Source: Carnegiea gigantea
Lineage: Eukaryota > Streptophyta > Magnoliopsida > Caryophyllales > Cactaceae
NCBI GenBank assembly: GCA_029747015.1
Contig: JAKOGI010000439.1
Location: 62,001 to 126,000 of the forward strand
Direction: 5' to 3'
DNA: 64,000 nucleotides
Shown here one piece after another: positions 33,768 through 45,925 of this stretch (position 1 is its first letter; each line of letters starts with the position of its first letter). The position numbers were made by a program, and so were the translations under genes. The notes under the pieces are model-generated. The model searched no databases. It was not told the DNA's origin and saw nothing but the letters and a program-made list of their open reading frames with translations.

Positions 33768-34250
33768 CTATTCTCTCGAATTGGGCTGGTTTTGGGTTCT
33801 CTTATGTGAAGAATTTTCTTTCGTAAGCATGCCAATATTCCTTAATATTACGAAGTTTTCAAATGACATGAACCTTAAATGTTGCACGTATGTTGGTTGT
33901 AGGTCCCTTATGAAGAGTCTCACTTGGTCAAATTCCGAAGGTCGATCGACCATGTAAGCGGCCTTCGTCCTCCATGTAGCAAGGTAGTCAGAAAACCCTT
34001 CCTTTTCTTCCTGTTTGATTAGCTCTAGGTTTCTTAGTGTGATTAGTAGGTAATTATTGTATGAATACCAGCGCAGAAATTCCTAACAAAAATCATCCAA
34101 GCTCGTGACCTTTTGTGGGTCAGTAATATTATACCACCTCATTACATCCTTGTCAAATGTCTGAGTAAAGATGATATGCAAGGTATCTCTGTTAATTCTT
34201 TTCAAAGTCATTACACTAATAAGTTCTGCACATGATGGTGAGGATTTTCA
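33768..34250 (-). pseudogene. Tat-like gag fragment
   Basis: Reading minus from about 34180, one frame gives FTQTFDKDVMRWYNITDP, QKVTSLDDFC then a TAG stop, EFLRWYSYNNYLL, LRNLELIKQEEKEGFSDYLA and TWRTKAAYMVDRPSEFDQV, then RLFIRDLQPTYVQHLRFMSF. This is the core of the plant gypsy gag (RW...L.P.SV..W..L...F..QY, then QKE.ESFRDFL.RW). Only one stop lies within ~150 codons. The N-terminus and the zinc knuckle are not recognisable. Gag would build the particle, and this copy cannot do so. Confidence 0.82.
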
Positions 34251-36007
34251 GTTTCACAAAACTTGATGCCAAGTATGGTGATCTTTAAGGTAACTTCCCT
34301 TTTGGAATTAAAGTGATCCTGCATAATCAATACTTATGGATTCCTTAGCAAGTTATTCTATGTGATCTATGTGTGGATCAGTTTAAGGAGTCCTCTTTTC
34401 CTTTTCTTCTTCCTTCTTCTTACTATTCAATCATCCCTTTCCATCATTTCCCCCTGTTATGGGGTTTCTCACTATGTTTCTTCGGGGTGCCCTTGATGAG
34501 GGTTTGTAATATAGTGGTCATTAGTTTCATATTCTTTTCCCTTTCCTCTATTCTAGTCTACATCCTTTAAACCATCTTCACAAGTTAAGCGATGTCGTTA
34601 TTCCTAACCCTTGAGATTAGTGAGGGACTAGACTTAGTCTTGGATCATGACCTTAACTTTGATTCGACAGGTGGAGCTTCTTTAGACTACTCTCGAGATA
34701 TAAGCCTAGAATGGGCTAGTTTTAGCATGTGAATAGATTTAGGTGGACTCATACAGGGACCCTAGACCTGGGGAATGGATCTACGATGCAAGGACTATGG
34801 GCTTATGCATGGATCAAACATAGAGGCCTTAATTAGACTTATGAATTATGAATATGATACTTGATTGGGTGTAACTTAGAAGATGAAGGCTCCAAAGGCC
34901 TAATAGGCACCGTTACAAACTTTGAACCTGGATAAACTCATAGACTATGCATGAGGAGGTCAATGATGCATGACTCTTTTGACCCGAGTTTCCCAGAACT
35001 AATGTGCTAAGACCCTAAATCGATCATGCCAACTCATGAACTAAGACCATATGCTAAGAGCCTAGGGTATTGAATTTATGCTATGAACGCTGACCTGCAA
35101 TGGTCCCTAAAGCAAACTGATTAGAGCGAACCTACTTGCACGATATTGGCCGGGTTCCTTGTTGGACCCCCAAGACTGATATTCTAACCTCTACCTTTTC
35201 CTCCTAGGACCAGAATCAGTTAAATGCAAATAGACTCCCTAGGGTACCAAGTAGGTTCTATAATGGCCCATACTTGACTTCTGCCTTTCTAAATTACGAC
35301 TCAAGCCCAAACTGCAAAAATCTCAGCTGGGTTCTCCTAGAATGGGCATGATTTATGCACTTCAACTAGACATAGAGTAGCATGCAGACTCTTTTGAGCA
35401 CCTAGCCAGGCTCTTTCGAGCTTGACTAGATTCAAATTATGACCTTTTATACCCTAAACTAGTGCTAGAACCTATTCGAGTTCAAGATCAGAAGCCCATA
35501 TAGCTCTACTGGCCTCGAAGCCACTTGGTTTACAACTCTAGTCACTAAATTTAACCTTTCCTAATTGGGGCTTTTCTAAGGCCTAAAGCATCGATGTATA
35601 GTCCCTAAGGATAGGGAAGTTGAATTATATAAAAAACACAGGCAAGCACACATGTAAGTTCCATCGTAAACCAGAGTTCTAAGTTGCAAGTATTTCTAGT
35701 CAGGTTTAGAGCAGTCCTCTGACGACCCGATGGGTGCATGGTAAGACTAGAACATTTCAGTTGCTTCCCTGAATCATGTGGACGAGAAAGTATGTTGAAA
35801 GTAGGTGCATCAACTGCTTGCTCAGTTGAGTCTAATGGATCCACTGAGTAAATCAACTAATCCCCTGAGGGTTAATACTAGGGTTTACTCAGAGGCGTTG
35901 TTAATCTTATCAGGGTAGCACCTTTCAACGTAAGAATGCCTCATGCAAGTGTGGTTAAAATAATTTTCCATATGGAATTTCAAATCTCACCCACTTAAAA
36001 AGAACTT
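34251..36007 (-). other. 5' leader / degraded gag N-terminus of Tat-like element
   Basis: 1.75 kb between primer site and the gag core. No clear frame; CCTAGACC/GACTAGAC-like words recur (34600-35500) without a clean period. Confidence 0.5.
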
Positions 36008-36024
36008 CCCTAATGGAGTCGCCA
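36008..36024 (-). promoter_or_regulatory. Primer-binding site of Tat-like element
   Basis: Minus strand TGGCGACTCCATTAGGG, one base inside the LTR end. TGGCGACTCC-type sites are familiar from Tat/Ogre elements; the tRNA species should be confirmed by alignment to a tRNA set. Confidence 0.65.
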
Positions 36025-36025
36025 C

Positions 36026-37474
36026 TGTAAGCATCCACCACCCCATAGAACCTATCTCGGGTGCGGTCCCTCATGAATGATCGGACTTGTTTGTTGAGTA
36101 TTTCTTTATTTTATTTCAAAACCGATTGTTAATATTTTTCTCTTTTTCTCAAAAATTAGAATATGACAGATTAATGAACTGGATCAGAAATTGCGCCTGA
36201 ATTCTGATCAAGGAACCTGACCGATTTCCTAGATCAAAGTAAGGTCCAATAACCTGATCTGGTTCATCGTAATGTTGACAGGTTCTTGGGCTAGTGTTGG
36301 GAGCAGTTCCAATCAAGACAGTAAAACTGTCGCAGATCTAGAACCTTTATGACAAAAAATAAAAGCAAAAGGATGAAATCAATAAAATTAATTAATATTG
36401 TCACCAGTGAGTTTTAGAAAAAACTTATAAACCAAGAGTACTTTTCAAAACGAACCACTAATTGATAGGGACAATTAAAAGGGACACCAAAAGGGACAGC
36501 TGATTTGCTTCAAAAAGGGTTTCGAAAAGCCCTTAAGTAATTCGTAGTGTGGGGACCATCTTGACATGATCTGCTCAAACTAAGGATCCAGATTCAGAAG
36601 TGATGATACGGTGATATGACGGGATGCATCACATGATCGCCCGTCATTACTAATGACCTCTGCTATTAAATATGAGAAATTAAATCTTAATTGCATTATC
36701 ACACTGTCATGTAACATATTAATATGAATCACATTAAATAATGGCAAAAGGTACAATTTTTAATCCAAAGTAAAGTAAACCATTACAGCAGGCAAGGAAC
36801 TACCTAAACATTACATCTTTGGTAATTTGAAATACAAAAGTCATAAAAATAGAATGAATTAACAAGATAGAAGGAGGACGAACGTTATACCCTCAGGATA
36901 AACTACCTGATTTACCTGAGAATCCAATAAAGTAACGTCTTTTTAGTGACCAAATTAATCACTCCTTCATAACGCCCTTAGTACATCACTTGAGATTTCG
37001 TCTCTTTAACTTCTAGTGCTACTCTGCCAGAAATCTCTCGTAATTTTTCAATTCTCTCTAACATGATGCCTAATTAGTGCCTCTAACTCATGGGGTTCCT
37101 TTTCATATTGGTTTAGGGGATAGTCTGAATGACTTTAAGAAAGGCGACCTATTCCTACACTCATTATTTTAATCTAAACGGGTGCCCTAATTCAGTTGGG
37201 AATCTAATTATCCAAATGTGGTGAACAAATTAGATTAGTAATAGAACTAATTAATCTCGCTTAGGCAGAGTTAATCTCGGAGTGCATGAAATAATGGAAC
37301 CCGACCCGATTGTTGGTTGAACCGACTGGGTTTTATGGCTCAGATCCGGCCCATTCGGCCTGTTTCCCCGTGCTCTGTTTTGTTTTTCTTTTATTACTTC
37401 AACCTCTACATTTAACAGTCACCTTGGTGAGGCCTCAAGTATATAAATTACGGTATTATTTTCGTCATCGGGCA
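36026..37474 (-). repeat. Tat-like element 5' LTR
   Basis: About 1450 bp, TG...CA (TGTAAGCATCC to TCATCGGGCA). It is longer than the 3' copy mainly at 36220-36280, 36510-36570 and 37070-37160. Confidence 0.8.
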
Positions 37475-37483
37475 ATTACCAAT

Positions 37484-38595
37484 AACTAAGTTTCAATATT
37501 GCTCCAAATTATCAATTCACTCAATTTTAGCACTAAAAGTATAATTAAATCCCCAATTAACTCTAAAATTTGTGTCAAGTACATTTGTTTCAAAACACTG
37601 CAAAATGCCCTTTATTGCCTTCCTACCATCTTCCAATCCTCAAGCTCTTCTTCATCCTCCCCAATCCTTCAATGGCAAGAATTCAAAACACACATATGCA
37701 TCTCTTGTTTCATTCAAAGCACAACAAAAATCCTTTAAACTTCAACAAAATCAACCTATATGGATACTTTCTCACAACCCACACCCAAATCCACTCTCCT
37801 ATGGACACCCACAAGCAACTAACCACTCCAATCCTCAAAACCATCTTAATAGCTAAAAATTCACGCAAATTAGCATCTATCTAGGTTAGAAAAAGCCATT
37901 TACAAATCAAATTAAGAGGTAAAAGGAGTGGAAACAAGTGAGGGGGTGATCACGTGGGCTTCCAATCATCCTTTTAAAGAAGAAGATGGAAGGAGGATAG
38001 AGGTGTGGGGGGCTGGCTTCAATGGCAGGCAGCCCGACCGATGCACAGCGACTGACATATGCGCAGGGGGCTAACACTAGGAAGCGCTGGGGGGTGGGGT
38101 GGGGTGGGGTGTGTGCTCGGAATGAGAGAGGAATGAAAATGGATTTGCCTTCTTGAAATGTTTACCCACGTTTATTTTTTTTTTTTTTGGGTCCTGAAAT
38201 TCTACTTACTCCCTCTCTACCCTCAGGATCTTTGAGTTGTCACTTGGGCCTTTTCTTTACGTATTGCCCAAAGTAGGATTTTGTGTTTACTAATCACATA
38301 AATTATTTAGACAAATTATAAATTTCTCCCATTTCAATTAATATGTATTTTGTATTCATTTTTATTTTTTATTCACACCCTTATGTTATTTACATAGTAT
38401 AGGTAAGCAGATTATACAAAGTATTATTTATTAACATTTTCCATGAGGAATATAACTCTCTATCATTTTTATAAATATGCTAATTGATTTTTATTTATGG
38501 GTATTGACTGATTCTATATGAAGCATTACTAGATCTATTTTGAGGGAACCCTATCATCTTAGCCTTCAATCACCTAATTGTTTTGACAAAATGAA
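37484..38595 (-). repeat. Truncated LTR copy B
   Basis: Collinear with 26480-27720 from AACTAAGTTTCAATATTGC through CAAGCTCTTCTTCATC, GAGTGGAAACAAG, TTCTACTTACTCCCTCTCTACC and TTTTTATTTATGGG. It lacks the first ~1.2 kb and the last ~70 bp of LTR A. It abuts the Tat-like element. Open frames in it (such as 37572-37856) are not conserved in copy A and are not called. Confidence 0.78.
38089..38111. repeat. GGGGT short tandem repeat
   Basis: Four GGGGT units preceded by extra G; able in principle to form a G-quadruplex. It is specific to LTR copy B. Confidence 0.85.
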
Positions 38596-39727
38596 TGTTT
38601 TGACATTGATACTTTATAGAATCTTTACATGAAACTCAGTGCATCACAAAACCATGAAATTCAACATGTTTTTAACCTATTTATTTATCGAATTGGACCT
38701 ATTTTTAACCCATTCGTTATATGAACTACTTCATCTTACATGACTTCACATAAATATAATTAATATGCATAAATTTATATAAATATGATTAGCATGCATG
38801 AATTCACTTTATGTATAATTAAAAGGGTATCAGGTATTCATAAATCTAAATTGATAATACCTATGCATACAATGAACATAAAAGATTGGTTAAAAAATTA
38901 AATATGATACAATTACATCTACAGAATTTGGGGCTACGTAAACATAAAGCAATTTAAAAAAAAGTTATACAAACTAATCACAAAAGAACACTTGTTTTTC
39001 AAACAACCATATATATTATATGTGATAACAGTAATTTTTTTGGGGTGAAATTGACTTTCTAAAAATTCATTAAATGTAATTCTAATTAATTATCTTTCAT
39101 CATTTCCTCTAAACTAATTATTTATTGGTTAATATTTTAATTCCTAAAGTGTGTATTTGTTTCATTTAAGACAAGAATAATAGAATAAAGAGAATAATTT
39201 AATTTATTTTTTGATGTCGAGTAATTTAATTTATTAAAGGCAATGTAAATAGGCTTTTATATGAGTTTTGAGTCTATTTCTGAAAAATTTTGCGATAGCG
39301 TCTTAATTAGTATATAGCAGAGAGTGTTGGTGGAACATACATTGATCAGCAAATGAACTATGTCAACCTCATTGAATTATTTTTTTAAACCCTACTGATG
39401 TAACCAACCTAAACAACAACGAGATAAGGATGATCTAAAGGTGTGTGTTTAAATCTCACTAGAGGCATTAAACTTTTTTTTCTCACTGTTATTTCTCCTT
39501 TTCTCTGCTATGCCTTGCTTACCTAAAGTGTTCCCATAAAATATGGCTTTTTAGCTAAGCTTGCTTACTCATCTGTTGGGGCGGGGGGTAAAACCTAAGC
39601 AAAAAGAACCCTAAAAAAAGTAAAATGATGTTGTTAATTATTAATGAAATCCAAACAAACTAACAGATGATAATATACATAAGAATGAAAAAACCTTGTA
39701 AGAATTGATCAAATGAATTTTTGGATG
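38596..39727. other. Unassigned AT-rich sequence
   Basis: No gene found. TATAAATATGATTAGCATGCA-type phrases repeat twice near 38750-38800. Confidence 0.45.
39440..39480 (+). repeat. SINE-like B-box fragment
   Basis: GTTTAAATCTCACTAGAGGC (39447 onward) matches the minus strand at 24186-24165 with three differences and ends in a T-run. It is too short to be sure. Confidence 0.3.
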
Positions 39728-39732
39728 CTAAT
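39728..39732. repeat. Copia-2 target-site duplication, left
   Basis: CTAAT directly before the 5' LTR; identical CTAAT follows the 3' LTR at 47184-47188. Confidence 0.88.
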
Positions 39733-40070
39733 TGTTGACCAAAGTAGTGGTCACTGTTATCATCCTCATTAACTAGGCGGTTACATAATGTTAATTATGT
39801 ATTAATCATATCCATTGACTCCTTATTGTTAGTTTGGAAGCTTTAAGGTGGATCATATCGGGAATTGAGAGACTCGACAATTGAAAAAGTCGTGTTCTGC
39901 ATCTATATCCACTCTATGCTGCCTCTCTCATGCTAATCCAGCCATCACCTAGGATTTAGTTTTGGGCTGTGATTTTTCGGGGACTCTAGTAGCCACCAAT
40001 TCATAGGTAGTAAATTGTAGTCATATCCAAGTCAATTCAACAACGATGTGAGTGTCCTTGTTTAGTATCA
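39733..40070 (+). repeat. Copia-2 5' LTR
   Basis: Starts TGTTGACCAAAG, ends TTTAGTATCA. It carries about 80 extra bases (near 39940-40020) that the 3' LTR lacks; elsewhere the two align well (TTAATTATGTATTAATCATA, CTCTCTCATGCTAATCC). Confidence 0.87.
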
Positions 40071-40071
40071 G

Positions 40072-40085
40072 TCGTATTAGAGCTG
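40072..40085 (+). promoter_or_regulatory. Copia-2 primer-binding site
   Basis: TCGTATTAGAGCTG, a decayed form of the tRNA-Met-type TGGTATTAGAGC. Confidence 0.6.
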
Positions 40086-41118
40086 AGACTGTTTGTTTAT
40101 TACCCCGATAGACTCGTGCTAGACTAATTCTCGGTATTAGTGTGATTTATGAAATTATGCTAATATTATGAGGCTATTTTGTTTGATAATATAACATGAA
40201 GTTATGCAAATATGCTAAGGCTATTATATGCATTAATATAATTTCATTGCCTTAAACAAGACCAATCTGACCCCTCGATCCTAAACTGTGTCTGTGTGAC
40301 TCAGATCTAGTCTCTCCACTCCAATCACCTACCACTTGAAAATGAACTCAACTGTCTGGCCTCTAACTGCCACCGTCGTAGTCTAGGCCACCACCCCCAT
40401 TCAATCAGCATGTAAAGGTTGTCAACCCCACTATCTTAAAAAAAAAAAAAAGCAAAGGAAAAAGGGATAGAAGAATAAATAGAAATAGCATAGTTACCCA
40501 TCATAACTGCTAGGAGCGGTGGCGTGTGTGGGTTATGCATTACCAATTAAGACACGATTGGCTGTTAGTTTTCTTTCTCTTAAAACCTTTAATGATCACC
40601 GATCAATGCCCTCTCAGTGCAAATCCATGCAAAAACCCCAATGAAGCCGCATATGTAGTTCACGTGCCGCCAAATAAAGGGGTGCATTGCATGAGTGGAT
40701 GGCGTCAATCGATTCATTGGCAGCCAATCTACTTGTTGATGTGGTGGTTTAGTCAGATTGGCAAGTCGGCGAAGCTGTGGGCTTCATTTGAGCAACAGCG
40801 AGGTTTGTAGGTTCATCATTTAGGTGGGTCTTAGCGACAGAACCCTTTAGCTAGTGCCTCTCGCATAGTAGCCATGACTGTCTAGTGGAACAGAGAAGGA
40901 CAAAGCCGAAGGGAGGGGTGGTCGCAGTCAGGGTTAGAGAAGTCTCAAGAAGAGACATAAACTGAAACGTCTCAAAGAGAGAAAGAAAAGGTTTCAAGTA
41001 AGTGTGGAGAGAGAGAGAGTCTCGAGAGTTTTGAAAGGTCGAGCGTCACGAAGACTGAGAAATAATTAAAAGAGGGGAGGGGTAGTTGTGAGTAACGTGT
41101 CATAATTTTTTTTATTTG

Positions 41119-41178
<60 letters not shown>

Positions 41179-41798
41179 TAATGTTTGGCAAGTTAATAAA
41201 ATTTTGATTAAATTTAAGATTGTTTGGTTTATTATACAAGTTCATATTATGTGAGGCGTGTAATTAGTTATGTAGTTGAATTAAAATTTTGTGCTAGTTT
41301 TGTTTATGGATGCATGAACTTGTTATGATGGCATTAATATATTTAATGTGAATAGATCAAATATTACATGCAAATTTATATTTTTTTTATATAAATCCAT
41401 TTTATATAATATATGGAATAACCTAAAATTATAATATGATTGTAATTTCATGCTACCTGACTAAAGAAATGGCTTGTAATTATATGAATTCATTTCATAT
41501 TATGAAATATCAATTAGTTTAATGTATAATCTTTATGTGAATTTGTTTTATATAGATTTAATAAATATCTATGTGATATTTAGCTGTATGTTAATATGTT
41601 TTACATGCTAATGGGCCATATGAATGTGTTTTTATGGAAATGCTTTTAATAAAATTATTCAAATTCCTAGTTCATATTTCTATGAGGTCATTATGAACTA
41701 AGCAAAATTTTCGATCATATGATATGAATAATGGAATTTTTAATAATATAATTGTTTAAGAAAATGTTCCAAGCTATCCATCTTTCATACTTATAGAT
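40086..41798 (+). other. Copia-2 leader
   Basis: A long non-coding leader, unusually long for a copia element. It holds an A-run (40437-40452), AG-rich runs (40970-41020) and the TA microsatellite. A 94-codon frame at 40526-40810 shows no domain I recognise. A nested insertion that lengthened the leader is possible but its borders are not visible. Confidence 0.5.
41123..41174. repeat. (TA)n microsatellite
   Basis: About 52 bases of uninterrupted AT alternation. Confidence 0.95.
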
Positions 41799-42720
41799 AT
41801 GGCATCAAACTGTGCAATTATTAGTGAATTGTGCACCAACCAAAACCTAAAAGACACAAGCTATGACATTTGGCGTCGAAAGATTCAATATCTTCTGAAT
41901 GAAAAAGATTTACTTGTTAGACTTGTCGATTACTAAGTCTCAACCATTAAACAAAGACAAAGATGGCAAATCCATTGATATGCTTCTGTGTAGTATCAAG
42001 AAAGGCTTTTGGCTTACCAAGACTTGTCCAAGAAGGGTCGTGGAGCATGCTTTACAATACTGTACTACATGCACTCTAATCTTATTGGAGAGTTTGAGGT
42101 CTGTCCCACTGCCAAGGACATATGGAAAAAACTTAAGATCCGCTTCTACTAGAAATCCGAGACAAGGCTTCATACCTAAAATGGATGCAATACAAGATGG
42201 ACACCATTCATACTTGGCTTAACATTTATGAACCATGAGTGCCGTGATTCGGAATCTCAAGGCGACGGGGCCGAAGATCTCTGAGGAAGAACAAGTTGTG
42301 CATGCAATTTGGACTCCCATATGAACCTGAACATTAGAAAAATATGAAGCTCGTCATGACTCATTCTAAGCCATTGAGAACCATCATAGAGATCCAAAGT
42401 CACCTTGAAATGGAAGAAGAATACCTAAAAACATTTAGTTCTTCCAATGTGGCTTGTTGCTAAGGGAAATAGGCCCAAAGTAAACAAGAACCACTGAGGT
42501 AGACAATATAAGAAAGGTTCTCGCCCCCCTCAAAAGCGTGAGCCTAAGGGTAGTGTTGCCAAGAAGCTAAAGGCTAAGGCAATGGAGAGAAAAACATAGC
42601 ATGAGTGGAGTGCTATAATTATGGTAAGAAAGACCATTATGTTTGAGATCGTCTAGAGCCTCCCAAAGTACCTTTCTCCACTAATTATCTTGAATTGTAT
42701 GTTTTTTCCCATGCATTAGT
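41799..42720 (+). pseudogene. Copia-2 gag (broken)
   Basis: Begins ATG at 41799 and is open for 45 codons: the N-terminal block has SYDIWRRKIQYLLNEKDLL, which is the copia gag W..KI..LL region. After a stop it continues in other frames with TAKDIWKKLKIRFY, then LKATGPKISEEEQVVHAIW. A zinc-knuckle-like C.NYG.K.H.V remnant is visible near 42608-42650 (ECYNYGKKDHYV). It would encode the capsid protein. Confidence 0.78.
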
Positions 42721-44090
42721 TGCTAATTCTTTTCCTAATTAGATGGTAAATATGGGAGCAAGCAAACATATAGTTGCTATCCGGTGGGTTAATAGACTAT
42801 CATGGTGGGGGACGGCAGTGAAAAAGATGTCCTTGGTGTTGGGACATGCAAGCTCAGATTACATAGAACGAATACATTGCTTCTTCATGATACACTCTAC
42901 GCCTGGGGGGGGGGGGGTTTGTCTTTTGTCTTTAGTTTTCTGGATGAAGTTAGGATTCTTTTTCAATTCTCGTACTGATGGTTTGGACCTTTTGTATGGT
43001 GGCAATGTGTTTGGCCACGTTACTTTGGAAAAACGATTTCCTTGTTCTTGATTTAGATGATTGCTAATAATTCATCTTCTGTCTTTGTCTCATGTTTTTA
43101 TTCTAATTTTGAATCAATTAAATGGCATGATAGAGTTAGCCATATTGGCTGAGATTGCATGAGTAGACTAGTTAAAGAAAGTCTATTAGACCAGCTCACT
43201 AGGGTTAGATTACGTAGGTGTGAGTCATACCTAGCTGACAAGGAGACCGATAAGCCTTTTGATAAGGCTTCTATGGCTTCGAGTCCTTTAGGAATTATTC
43301 GCTCCAGCATTTGCGAATCTATGAATATTAAAGTACATCATAGTGCTATCTATTTTCTCACTTTTATAGATTTGCTCAAGATACAAGGCTACAAGTTGCT
43401 TGATGTGCTCAAACATTTTGTGCTGAGGGAGAGACCTAATCGGAACAAAGAGTTAAGGCTCTTCGAACTGATCATGGTTATGAATATCTCTCATACATGT
43501 TTAAAGAGTTTTGTGATGAATAGGATACGCGAAGACCACTTACGATTTCTGACACTCCATAACAAAATGGTGTGGCAGAGGAGAGGAATCAAGCATTGCT
43601 TAATATGGTCAGGTCAATGATGGCGCTTGCCAACCTTTCAATTAGTTTTTGGGGGGATATATTGCTGATGACAACTTATATTCTTACTTGTGAGCCCACT
43701 AAGAGTGTATTCGCCATTCTATATGAGTTATGGGATAGTAGAAAGCCCTCTTTGGATCATTTATGCCAATAGGATTTCAACCCATAAACATGAGAAACTT
43801 GGTCTAAGGGCCACCAAAATGGTGTTTATAAGGTATCCAGAACATTCTAAAGGATATGTTATATTTGATGAACATCCTAATGGTGGTATGACCGAAGTTG
43901 ACTCCCACAATATTGAGTTTCTTGAGGATGAGTTCCCAAATGTTGATGAAATCAAAAAGGACCTAAAGCTGTATGAATTATGGCAAGATAAACCACTATC
44001 TCTTGGTGAGGGGGAGAATTTACGAATTTATGCACTCACCATGTCACTAGGGATGTCTTCTAGAGTCAGAAAGAGATAACGAGAATTTGT
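42721..44090 (+). pseudogene. Copia-2 protease trace and integrase (broken)
   Basis: The GAG-pre-integrase/zinc region is at 43120-43260: WHDRVSHIG, then MSRLVKESLLDQLT and CESYLADKETDKPF. The core follows in the same frame to about 43440; after a frameshift the second Asp appears as ALRTDHGYEYLS (near 43465) and the catalytic Glu as QNGVAEERNQALLNMVRSMM (near 43560-43620). PISFWGD-like LSISFWGDIL comes next. The C-terminal module lies at 43780-44040 with KMVFIRYPEHSKGYV and HNIEFLEDEFP. The protease itself is not convincing; only linker pieces (SKHIVAIRW near 42757) remain. Confidence 0.82.
42905..42917. repeat. Poly-G run (13)
   Basis: 13 consecutive G inside the protease/linker part of Copia-2. 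Confidence 0.9.
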
Positions 44091-44329
44091 TCACACAGGA
44101 GAATCAGCATGAGAATAAGGTTCATCCTTAGTTTTCAAATCCTAAAAATGAGGTTAGTCCCCTTATTCAGGATCCCACAGCTTAAAAGGATAATGGGAGT
44201 GGTTCTCTACTCATTAAGGATTAAACAACTCTTAGGAAAAGAGGGAGAAAGTTTTTAGTGAGTCAGCCAAATGAAGGTCCAAGACTCCAGAGAAGTGAGT
44301 ATGGAAGAATTCCTCATCAATATTTTCAA

Positions 44330-45925
44330 ATCAAATAGAAAATATTCCTATATATTCCTTTAGAAATAGATGAACATACCTCTTTTAAAGAGTTGGTCAT
44401 TCACGAAACCACAAAGAGTGGATAGATATCATGAGCAATGAAATAGACTCTATGGTAAGCAACAAGGTTTAAGAACTAGTTGACCTTTCTCCATGGTGTA
44501 AATCGATTGGGAGAAAGTGGGTTTCCAAGATAAAACGTCAGGTTGATGGATCGATTGACAAGTTTGATGCTCGTTTAGTGGCAAAGAAATTTACCCAAAT
44601 TGAGGTGGTGGACTACAAGACACGTTTTCTCCTATGGTAAGAATTCCTTCCATTCGCTTACTTCTAGTAATGGTTGCCTACTTGTACTTGGAATTGTTTT
44701 AAATGGACATAAAAACTTCTTTCTTTAATGAAAGTCTTGAAGAAGAGATCTACATATATCAGCATATTAGTTTTGTATTAGAAGGTCAAGAGCAGAAAGT
44801 GTGTCTTCTTAAGAGATCTATTTATGGTCTGAAGCAGTCTTAAAGAGCATAGTATTTCAGATTCCATGAAACTATTGTTTCTTTTGGCTTAATTATGGTT
44901 TCAGAAAACCACTATGTGTATGTCAAGAAAACAACGCAGGGGATTATGTTTCTTACTGGTATGTTGACGGCATACTGTTGGCTAGAAATATCATAGAGAT
45001 GATCAAAACTACTAAACAGTGGTTATCCTTCGTCTTTGAGATGAAGGACATGAGTGAGGTTAGGTATCTCCTAAGAGTGGTAATAACAAGAAACCATTTA
45101 AAGAAGCTTCTTGGTTTAAGTCAAAAAGCATACATTAATAAAATCTTAGAACAGTTTTGGATGCATTATTCTAAACCCATGGATATTCCAGTTGAGAAGG
45201 GTCTAACCATAAGTCTTAACCAATGCCATAAAATAGATAAAGCAAAGAAGAGAATGTGCAATATCCCCTGCGCAAGTGCAGTAGGAAGCTTAATGTATGT
45301 CATATTGTATACACAACCAGACATTTGATTTGCGGTTAATTTGGTAAGTCATTACCAAAGTAACCCAGAAGCTGCTCATTAGCAAGTTGTCAAGAGAAAC
45401 TTTCGCTACCTACATGGTACAGTGACCTAGTCCTTTGCAATCAAAATAGGGACCTTAAGTTGAGGGAATACTCAGATGCTGATTGCGTTGGTGAACTAGA
45501 TGAGTCAAAGTCAACCTGAGGATATGTATTCACCCTTGGCAGGGGGACTCATATCTTGGCATAGTAAGAAATAAGGCTGCATAGTACTTTGAACTATGGA
45601 AGCAAAATATGTTGCTTATTGCCTTGTTGTTCAAGAGGCTATATGGATTAAGAGTTTTCTCCAGGATGTCAATCTTAAACCTAGAGTTGATGATCTTGTA
45701 GAAATGATGTGCGATAATACTACTGTCATTTAGTTTTGCTAAAGATCCTAAGTTCCATAGGAAAACTAAGCACATCAAGAGGCATTATCATTTTGTTCGA
45801 GACACTATAAAAAGGAAAGAAGTTATCATTAAGTATATATCTACTAGTAAGATGATAGCAGATCATTTAACTAAGCATATTCCGAGAGAAGCTTTCAAAG
45901 CTCATGTGATCAGCTCAGGTCTAAG
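44330..45925 (+). pseudogene. Copia-2 reverse transcriptase and RNase H (broken; YVDG)
   Basis: RT begins with WIDIMSNEIDSMVSN and GRKWVSKIKRQVDGSID, DARLVAKKFTQIE. CLLKRSIYGLKQS follows a frame change near 44800. The catalytic box reads YVDG (44960-44971) where copia enzymes have YVDD, so the second metal-binding Asp is lost. 44978-45328 is open for 116 codons (FEMKDMSEVRYLLRVVITR, KLLGLSQKAYINKILEQFWM, SAVGSLMYVILYTQPDI). RNase H is seen as REYSDADCVGELDESKSTSG near 45465 and ends with HYHFVRDTIKRKEV-like and STSKMIADHLTK-like pieces near 45780-45880. Confidence 0.86.

Larger units (their letters stand above)
29284..37474 (-). mobile_element. Tat/Ogre-like LTR retrotransposon, gag only
   Basis: A pair of related direct repeats (29284-30563 and 36026-37474) bounds a 5.5 kb internal region in minus orientation. 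The region has a primer site TGGCGACTCCATTAGGG at 36024-36008, a gag remnant at 34250-33768, tandem-repeat arrays at 31.46-30.70 kb and a G-rich tract at 30613-30600. No protease, RT or integrase could be found, so this copy was non-autonomous or lost pol by deletion. Tandem arrays between the coding part and the 3' LTR are characteristic of the Tat lineage. Flanks (CGATC/ATTAC) do not match, and the exact LTR ends are uncertain by up to ~40 bases. Confidence 0.75.

Noticed and set aside
37499..37884. Three overlapping plus-strand frames of 79-104 codons
   Set aside because: They overlap each other in different frames within LTR copy B and are not conserved in copy A.
38089..38111. GGGGT repeat considered as telomere-like
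   Set aside because: Plant telomeres are TTTAGGG; four GGGGT units inside an LTR are a local expansion.
40526..40810. 94-codon frame in the Copia-2 leader
   Set aside because: No domain, no conserved context; kept only as a question under findings.
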